NCBI GenBank assembly: GCA_025201765.1
Contig: MU623427.1
Location: 62,001 to 126,000 of the forward strand
Length of the DNA stretch: 64,000 bases
Source: Daldinia sp. FL1419
Lineage: Eukaryota; Ascomycota; Sordariomycetes; Xylariales; Hypoxylaceae
Reading direction: 5' to 3'
A program made the position numbers and the translations under genes. Numbering within the stretch: the stretch's first letter is position 1; each line of letters begins with the position of its first letter. The notes below the pieces were generated by a model, which was given only the letters and a program-made list of their open reading frames with translations, ran no database searches and was not told the origin of the DNA. Shown one piece after another: positions 57,430-64,000 of the stretch.

Positions 57430-58660
57430 AAAATTTAAAAAAATATTTATTATTAAGTGTATTCTTTTTATTAGTAAGAATTTAAGTTAATTAGATAAAA
57501 AAATAATTTTTAAGGAGTTTTAATAGCTTTTACAGGATATGCCTTAACCCTATATTTTTATTGTACGAATCTTTATAGAAAAACTAATAATTCTATACTT
57601 AAGAACTTAAGCTGATTAAATAGGAAAATAATTTTTAGAAATTTATTTATATTAAATATAAGCTTTAATTAAATAAGGGTTTTAATTAAACAAGAACTTT
57701 TACAGAATATGCCCTAACCCTACACTTTTATCATACGAAATTCTATAATTTTAAAAATTAATGATTCTATCCTTGAGAATATAAGCTAATTAGATAGGAA
57801 AATAACTTCTAAAGAACTTTAATAATTCCTGCAGGATATACCCTGCAGTTTTATTGTATAAATCTCTATAAAAAAATTAATAATTAGGGATATTTTAATT
57901 TAAATTAATTAAATAGGTAAACAACTTTTAAAAACTTATATATTAAATATAAATTTTAATTAAATAAAAATTTAAATTAAATAAAAATTCTTACAATTTT
58001 ATTATATAAAATTTTATAAAAAATTAATAATTTTATACTTAAAAATTTAAATTAATTAAATAAAAAATAATTTTTAGAGGTTTATTTATATTAAATAAGA
58101 ATTTTAATAATTTTTGTAGGATATACCCTACACTTTATTATATAAATTTTTATAGAAAAACTAATGATTTAATGCTTAAGAATTTAAACTAATTAAATAA
58201 AAATTAATATTTAAAGGTTTATATATTGAACAAAAACTTTTATAGGACATGCCTTACAATTTTATTGTACAAAGCTTTATAGAAAATTAACAATTCTATA
58301 CTTGAAAACCTAAGAATTTAAGCTGATTAGATAAGAAAATAACTTTTAAGGGCCTATTTATATTAAATTTAAACTTTAATAATTTTTGCAAAATATGCCC
58401 TACAATTTTATCGTACAAATCTTTATCGAAAACTAACAATTCTATACTTGAGAACTTAAGCTAATCAAATAAGAAAATAACTTCTGAGGGCCTATTTATA
58501 TTAAATATAAACTCTAATTAAATAGGAACTCTAATAACTCCTGCAGGAAATGCTTTAACCCTATACTTTTATCGTAAGAAGCTTTATGGAAAATTAATAA
58601 CTCTATATTTCAGAACTTAAACTAATCAAATAAGAAAATAATTTTTAAAAACTTATTAAT
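57430..58660 (+). repeat. Degenerate tandem array, unit about 126-170 bases
   Basis: About eight units follow one another. Each carries, in order, an (A)CAGGA-TATGCCCTA word, CTTTTAT-GTAC, a CTTTATAGAAAA-TAA word, ATTCTATACTTGAGAACTTA, AGCTGATTA-ATAAGAAAATA and GG-TATTTATATT. CAGGATATGC-type words lie at about 57533, 57703, 57832, 58117, 58243, 58389 and 58543, giving spacings of 170, 129, (285, two units), 126, 146 and 154. The unit resembles the reverse complement of copy B near 56280-56365, so the array derives from the same family in the opposite orientation. Weaker copies extend to about 56.6 kb and 59.3 kb. Confidence 0.8.
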
Positions 58661-59008
58661 ATATCAAAAAGCATTAGATTAGCGAATTTCATCCTAACCC
58701 TATCACCCCAACTTATTACTATAAAAAAACTAATAATTTTATATTTAAGAATTTAAACTAATTAAACTAGAAAACAACTTTTAAAGGTTTATTTATACTA
58801 AACATAAGGTTTAATTAAATTAAAACTCTAATAATTTTTACAAACTAATAAAATTTTCCAGTTTTAATTATGTAATTACATTACAACCCTCTATAAACCC
58901 CCCCCCCCCTTTAAAAAACCCTTATATAATTAAAATAACTTAATTATAAAAATAATTAAAAAAAAAATTTAATTAAAAACATAAAAATAATTTTAAATTT
59001 TAAAAAGG

Positions 59009-59360
59009 ATAACCAACAAGGTTCCTTAAGGTAATTCCTATTATATAATTACATTACCTCGGTTCATTATATCTTAAAAGGTATAATAAAATGATTAGAT
59101 ATAAAAATTATTATAAATAATTATTTAATAATAATAATACATATAATGAAATTATAAATTAAAAGAATATATTATTTATATAAAGTTTTATAAAAATGAT
59201 CTTTAAAAAACTATATAGAACTTAAACTAATCAAATAAGAAAATAATTGTTAAAAACTTATTTATATTTAAAAGAACATATATAAATTTTATAAGGGTAT
59301 GACCAACAGGGTCCTTTAGGGTAGTTCTTATTATATAATTACATTACCCTAATTTAATAT
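59009..59360 (+). repeat. Pair of direct repeats (repeat family end segment)
   Basis: 59009-59060 and 59293-59350 share CCAACA-GGT-CCTTA-GGTA followed by TTCTTATTATATAATTACAT and TACC, with a few C/T or A/G differences. The AATTACA-TAC core also matches the reverse complement of copies A and B near 55390 and 56205. This is probably one end of the repeat unit. Confidence 0.7.
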
Positions 59361-60537
59361 TAATTATTTATAAAAGATTTTATATAAATTTTTAAATACA
59401 ATAATATTATAATAGATTAAGTATTTATAAAAGACCTTATTTAAAAACTTAAGGATTATGTTAGCCCTTGGGGTGACCTCCAGTATAATTCTAGCCTACA
59501 ATCTAAACATATAGGATTAATTAAATCCAAAAAATTTTGATCTAATAGAAAAACCTTTATTCCCTCTAATTTTTTAGCCAGCATAATTAAATATCAAAAA
59601 TTACAAAATTAATTCTAAAAATTTAAATAATCTATTGGCCTTTAAAAGAAGTAGATGAAACAACGTAATAAATATGCCTAATAGCTTTATTATAAATGTT
59701 TATCCTTATAATATAAATTAATTTATATTAACTAAAAAGTTCTATTATAATAAAGATATATAAATATATATATAAATTATAATTTTATATAATACTAAAT
59801 ATAATAAATTAACTTAACTTTTAAATTATATAATAAAAATTATATTAAAATTCTACTAAATATTAATTTTGTTCTTAATTCAAAATATTTAAAAAAAATA
59901 TATTATTTTTAAGAAAATTTTTAATATTAATTCTAACAAATATAAAATAAGAGAGTGTTATAAGAAAATAATAATATTACTTTTGAAATAACTTAAAAAC
60001 TGGGAGGAATGGATTATTTCCTGGGAAGTAATTATATTATATAAAGTAAGTAAGAAATTTATTATTATTATTAATTTATAAAAATAATTTTTAATTATCT
60101 TATAAGTAATAATATTAATATTTTAAAAATAAATATTTATTTAAATAATAATATATTAAAAAAAAATTAATAATAGAATATTAATCTTTAAAAATATTAT
60201 TTATTTTTTTAAAAACTATATCCATACCATAGGTATAAATTAAAAAAAAAAAAAAAAAATTTATAAAAATATTTTTACTATTTATCACAAAAATAATAAT
60301 ATTAATAATTTTAATAAAGAAAAAAATTTTTATAAAAGAAAACTAATTAAATAAAATAAATAACTAAATAAATATTAAAATAACTTAAATAAATAAAAAA
60401 AAATAATATAAATATTAATTAATATTTATATCTATTAGTATATAAATATAAGTGTAACAAATATAAAACTTATTTAAATTCTTATAAAATTAAAAAATAT
60501 TTTTATATTATTAAATTAAAACATTATAATATCGTGG

Positions 60538-60871
60538 TGTTGAAAAGAGGGTTGCAAAAGTAAGAATGGGTGATGGCTTTTCACAGAGATATGAAGTCAT
60601 TCATATATATTTATACCCTGCACAGACCGCATATACCCCGGCCCTCCCCCGGAATAACCTCTTTGCGATGCAACAATGCTTTTGTTAACTATTAAAAAAA
60701 AACAATGAAGCTATTTTGGACCTCGTCATCGCCCCACACCCGGGCTGCCGCCATACCACTTCACATAACTAGCATTATAACGCATAAAGTATTTTTCTAT
60801 ATTAAAGTCTAATCATTTCTATTAGAAGGTGAGTTCTAATAGGAATATAGGGTGTAACTAAAGTTATAACA
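60538..60871 (+). mobile_element. LTR-like island, not AT-degraded
   Basis: About 334 bases of nearly normal composition inside the AT-rich block, beginning TGTTGAAAAG and ending GTTATAACA (TG...CA ends). It includes CpA- and CpG-containing words (CACAGAG, GCACAGACCGCA, CACCCGGGCTGCC) that RIP would normally destroy. It lies upstream of, and in the right orientation for, the copia remains that follow, so it may be that element's 5' LTR or a later solo LTR. The ends are chosen by the TG/CA rule and are uncertain. Confidence 0.5.
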
Positions 60872-60894
60872 ATATAACTTATTCAGATAGGCAG

Positions 60895-60929
60895 CGGGTA
60901 GGTTTTCTTCGGAACACGGTTCCTACCCG
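60895..60929. other. Perfect inverted repeat just after the LTR-like island
   Basis: CGGGTAGG (60895-60902) and CCTACCCG (60922-60929) can form an eight-pair stem, with an inner GGAAC-ACG-GTTCC palindrome at 60911-60923. It sits about 24 bases past the island's end, where a primer-binding site might be expected. No tRNA match was recognised. Confidence 0.6.
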
Positions 60930-61199
60930 GAACAAATACCAAGAGATGGACCGGATACCTGTAATATATTCTAGGTAAATCGGGGTAGTAATAAATAAAT
61001 AAATAAATAAAAAATTAAAACATTCTAAATATTTCAAGGCTAATACACAATTTAATATGTTTATATAAAAAAAAATTAAATATAATCCCAAACTAACAAT
61101 AAAAATAAAAACTTTTAACAACCCCAAAAAAAAAGAGAAAAATAAAAATAATATAATTAATCAAAAAAATAAGAATTAATTATTAAAATAAGTAACAAC

Positions 61200-63012
61200 C
61201 TCAAAATTAAGAATAACATTTATAATAAATATTATAAGCATTATTTACAACATAAATCATTATCCTTTAAAGAACTTAATTATACTAAACTCAAAAACCA
61301 CAATACACATTTTTAATCAAATATCAAGGTTCATCAATTACAAAAAAATTCTTCCAAAAAAATATATTATCATTAAAAACAATAAAATCCAAATATTAGA
61401 TTATAAACATATTAATATTAAAATTAAATACACTAATAATATTACAAAAATTAAGCTTTTAGATGTAACATACTATTTAAATTTCATTTGTAATCTCATA
61501 TCTTTACAAGTTCTTAAAAGATAAGGATATTGATAGAATAATTATTAAAAATATATTTATTTAAGACTTTAAAACAGTAAAACCATAATTGAATTCATTA
61601 ATTATTTTAATTAATTTATATTTAAGGATATCCTTTTTAAAATATTTAAATCAATATTTTACATACAACATAACAAACTTAATCAAAAAAGGTAAATATT
61701 AATAATAAACATATTTAAATAATATTTAAAACTAAGATATCCAGATTTGTAAATATTAAAAAACCTTGTTAAAACAAACACTGGAATCTAAATTAAAAGA
61801 ATTAAAACAATTAATTATAAAATATATATTATTACTAAAATCAAATATCAAATAAGTTAAATACCCAAACATATTAATAAAATCCTAAAAATAAAACTAA
61901 CTTTTAATTTTTATAATATTGAAGAATTAGATGATAACCTTACAAACCTACTACTAATTATAAATTAATAAACCAAAATAATATTTAATTATTATTTTAT
62001 AAATTAAATAGTAATATTAATTATTAAAATTTTAAAAAACTTTATTAATATTTTAAAAATTTAATATAATATTATTTTAAAAATTTGGGAATTTAATTAA
62101 AAAATTATTAAAAAAAAGTTAATAATTTATGTATATTTAGAAAATCTACATATAAAAATTAAGCCCTTAGTAATTTACATACAAACTCAAAATAGTACCA
62201 CTAAATGTTCAAGAAATGTAATCAAGGATAAGGTAAGAACCATGAAGGTATATTCAAAATTATTTTATTTTTTATAACCTAAAATTTATAAAATAATAAT
62301 GTACTTACACAATCAAACACCACAATACAAAACAAACTAACAAATATCATATAATCAATTTTATATATACACTAATATAAACAATAGTCTTATAATTTAT
62401 AATTGAAAATTTTAATAAAATCACCTTCAGATATATAATTACAAGGCCTACACTATAGCAATAATAACATTCAAAAAGTTAAATAAACTAAAAAAGTTTG
62501 ATCCTAAAACATGGATAGGTTTTTTAGTAAATTATATATCTACAAATATATATAAAATTTAAAACCCACACACCAATAAAATAGTAAAACTAAAGGATAT
62601 TACGTTTAAAAAAAATAAGGTCTTTAATAATAATCTCCAAAAATTATAAGATAGATTTAGAAATAAATTAGTGACTTATAAAATAAATTAATATAATAAT
62701 TTATTAAAATCTGTTTAAAATTTTTAACCTAAAAAAAGAATAAATATATATAATAATGTTTAAGTAAATTTTTTAAAATAAACTAAAAATGTAAATATAT
62801 TGGGTATAATTAATAAATCAATAAAATTAAGTAAGTTATTAAATAAAAGGGATGAAACCTTTGTTGTAAGGATTAATCACCTTTATATAAAAATATATTT
62901 TTATCTATTACTTTTTTCGAATAATTTTTCATTAATAACTTTACTTATTATCCACATCAAAATATCAATAACCCCTTACATCACTCTTAATAATAAATAT
63001 TATATATCATAA
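61200..63012 (+). mobile_element. Degraded Ty1/copia retrotransposon, protease to integrase and beyond
   Basis: Despite many stops, plus-strand frames keep the order of a copia pol polyprotein. The protease-end region has KIKLLDVTYYLNFICNLISL (about 61455-61515). A GAG-pre-integrase trace (FVNIKKPC, then LKELKQ) is near 61750-61810. The integrase shows YNIEELDDN near 61915 and YTQTQN-like plus VIKDKVRTMKV at about 62183-62250. The integrase C-terminal module has KKFDPKTWIGFLVNYIS and NPHTNKIV-LKDITF at about 62490-62610. Stops fall where Trp, Gln or Arg codons would become TAA/TAG/TGA by C-to-T or G-to-A change. A linker-like frame follows at 62800-63012; reverse transcriptase motifs were not found with confidence. 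The element is surely inactive. Confidence 0.8.
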
Positions 63013-64000
63013 AAAACAATATTTTATATTAGTTCTTTAATAGGTAGGATTGGTATGTACAAAAAATATATAATTAATAAAATAAAAATATTAAAACTTA
63101 CTTATTAACCTTTTTAATATAATAAAAAAAATTTAAATAATTTTATTTAAATATTCCTAATAAAAATTAATAAACATAAAAAAATACATAAAAAAAATTT
63201 ATTAAAACCTTTAAAATAATATTTGGATATCTAAAATCATCCATTATATAAAATGTTCCAAAAAATTAAATAAATCTACTTTAAAAATCACATTAATATA
63301 TATATTTGGGAGATTATATTGTAATTAGATAATTAATATAAAAATAAATAAATATTTGGATATATATAGATTTATATTTATAAAATTAATAAATACAATT
63401 TTTTTTAATAATATAAAATACATTTAATAGTAAGAGGAGATTAATAAATAATTAATAACAAAAAAACCTACACCTTTATATTTATTAAAAGGTTTTTTTA
63501 AATATTAATAATAATAATGGTTAAATACAATTTTAAATTTATATAATATAATATAATAAACATATTTATAAATATAAAATTTAAAAAAAACATATTTATA
63601 CACATACCTTAAAGATATTAACAACCAAAAAAATATTTTATATTATTAAAATATTTTACAATCTTTGAAAATTGCCTTTTTTTTAATAATAAAAACTCTT
63701 ATGAATTTTAAAAGAATTTGATTTTACCTTAATATTTTAAGAATTATACATATTTATTAAAAATAAAATCTTCTTTTTTGTATATATAAACAATATTATT
63801 ATAATATATTAGAAAAAAGTTAAATCAAAGGTTAAATCAATTATTTCCAAATTTAAAAAATAATATAAATTAATTGGAAATAATGAATTATAATGGTTTC
63901 TTAAAATTAAAATAGTTTAAAATTGAACATAATATTAAATTTAATTAAATTAATTTACTTATATTAATAAAATTATTAACCTAATAAAAGTAATTAAAAA
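63013..64000. other. AT-saturated sequence, probable further copia decay
   Basis: By position this could be the reverse-transcriptase/RNase H part and 3' LTR of the copia element, but the sequence is too degraded for me to confirm any motif. Nothing else is visible. Confidence 0.35.

Larger units (their letters stand above)
54770..64000. repeat. AT-rich, RIP-like repeat block running to the window edge
   Basis: From about 54770 the sequence abruptly becomes almost wholly A and T, with CpG nearly absent and TpA abundant. This is the signature of repeat-induced point mutation (C to T, mainly at CpA) known in Pezizomycotina. Open frames are few and carry no intact protein. Inside are a repeat family in both orientations (55.3-59.4 kb), an unmutated LTR-like island (60.5-60.9 kb) and a ruined copia element (61.2 kb onward), each listed separately. 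Whether the block is interstitial, pericentromeric or subtelomeric cannot be told. Confidence 0.92.

Noticed and set aside
57711..57722. Telomere-like CCCTAACCCT
   Set aside because: Only about two units, within a unit of the degenerate array, and absent from most other units; no terminal array is present.
57430..58660. Array as a mutated protein-repeat gene (TPR/kinesin light chain repeats are 42 residues, about 126 bases)
   Set aside because: Spacings such as 146, 154 and 170 are not multiples of three and no repeat signature could be read on either strand.
58900..58912. Run of C bases in the AT-rich block
   Set aside because: A single homopolymer, possibly a sequencing artefact; no structure is attached to it.

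Overview
The window comes from a filamentous ascomycete nuclear genome (Pezizomycotina, probably Sordariomycetes; the class is inferred). Genes carry one to three short introns (about 50-190 bases) with GTAAGT-like donors and CTAAC-like branch sites. The protein families are fungal: a Zn2Cys6 regulator, Nup82, Pik1, NC2alpha, separase, a fungal xylulokinase. Intergenic spacers are dotted with TACCTAGGTA microsatellites. One end of the window is an AT-saturated block with the look of repeat-induced point mutation (RIP).

Layout. 1-34.8 kb is an ordinary, mostly housekeeping gene segment: CBC2 (cap-binding subunit, running off the left edge) divergent from NUP82; a proline-rich orphan; a SnoaL-like protein; a GFA-family enzyme; PIK1; NC2alpha (BUR6/DRAP1); an HSL-type alpha/beta hydrolase; D-xylulokinase; a mitochondrial CDF metal transporter (MMT1/2 type); a SIRT4-like sirtuin; a mitochondrial single-span protein; and a 2113-residue intronless separase. 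34.8-42.8 kb is an 8-kb stretch of normal base composition with no convincing gene, ending at a large Zn2Cys6 transcription factor (42.8-46.2 kb). 46.2-54.5 kb is sparse. It holds a possible hydrolase remnant, a rhodopsin-like membrane-protein pseudogene broken by C-to-T nonsense changes, and an intact 3-ketodihydrosphingosine reductase gene.

From about 54.77 kb to the right edge the sequence is extremely A+T rich and has no intact gene. It is not featureless. 55.3-59.4 kb is built from many degraded copies of one repeat family, arranged as a long inverted repeat beside an irregular tandem array with a period of about 126-170 bases. 60.54-60.87 kb is an unmutated LTR-like island. 61.2-63 kb holds the ruined pol gene of a Ty1/copia retrotransposon on the plus strand.

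The genes do not form a pathway cluster. The loosest functional pairing is CBC2/NUP82, both in mRNA export, sharing a 728-base divergent promoter region. I found no unambiguous new biological system. The best candidates for a second look are the inverted/tandem repeat structure in the AT-rich block, the LTR-sized unmutated island, the RIP-like pseudogene lying outside the block, and the 8-kb spacer before the transcription factor. No tRNA, rRNA or CRISPR was seen. All exon borders were worked out by hand from splice consensus and reading frame.
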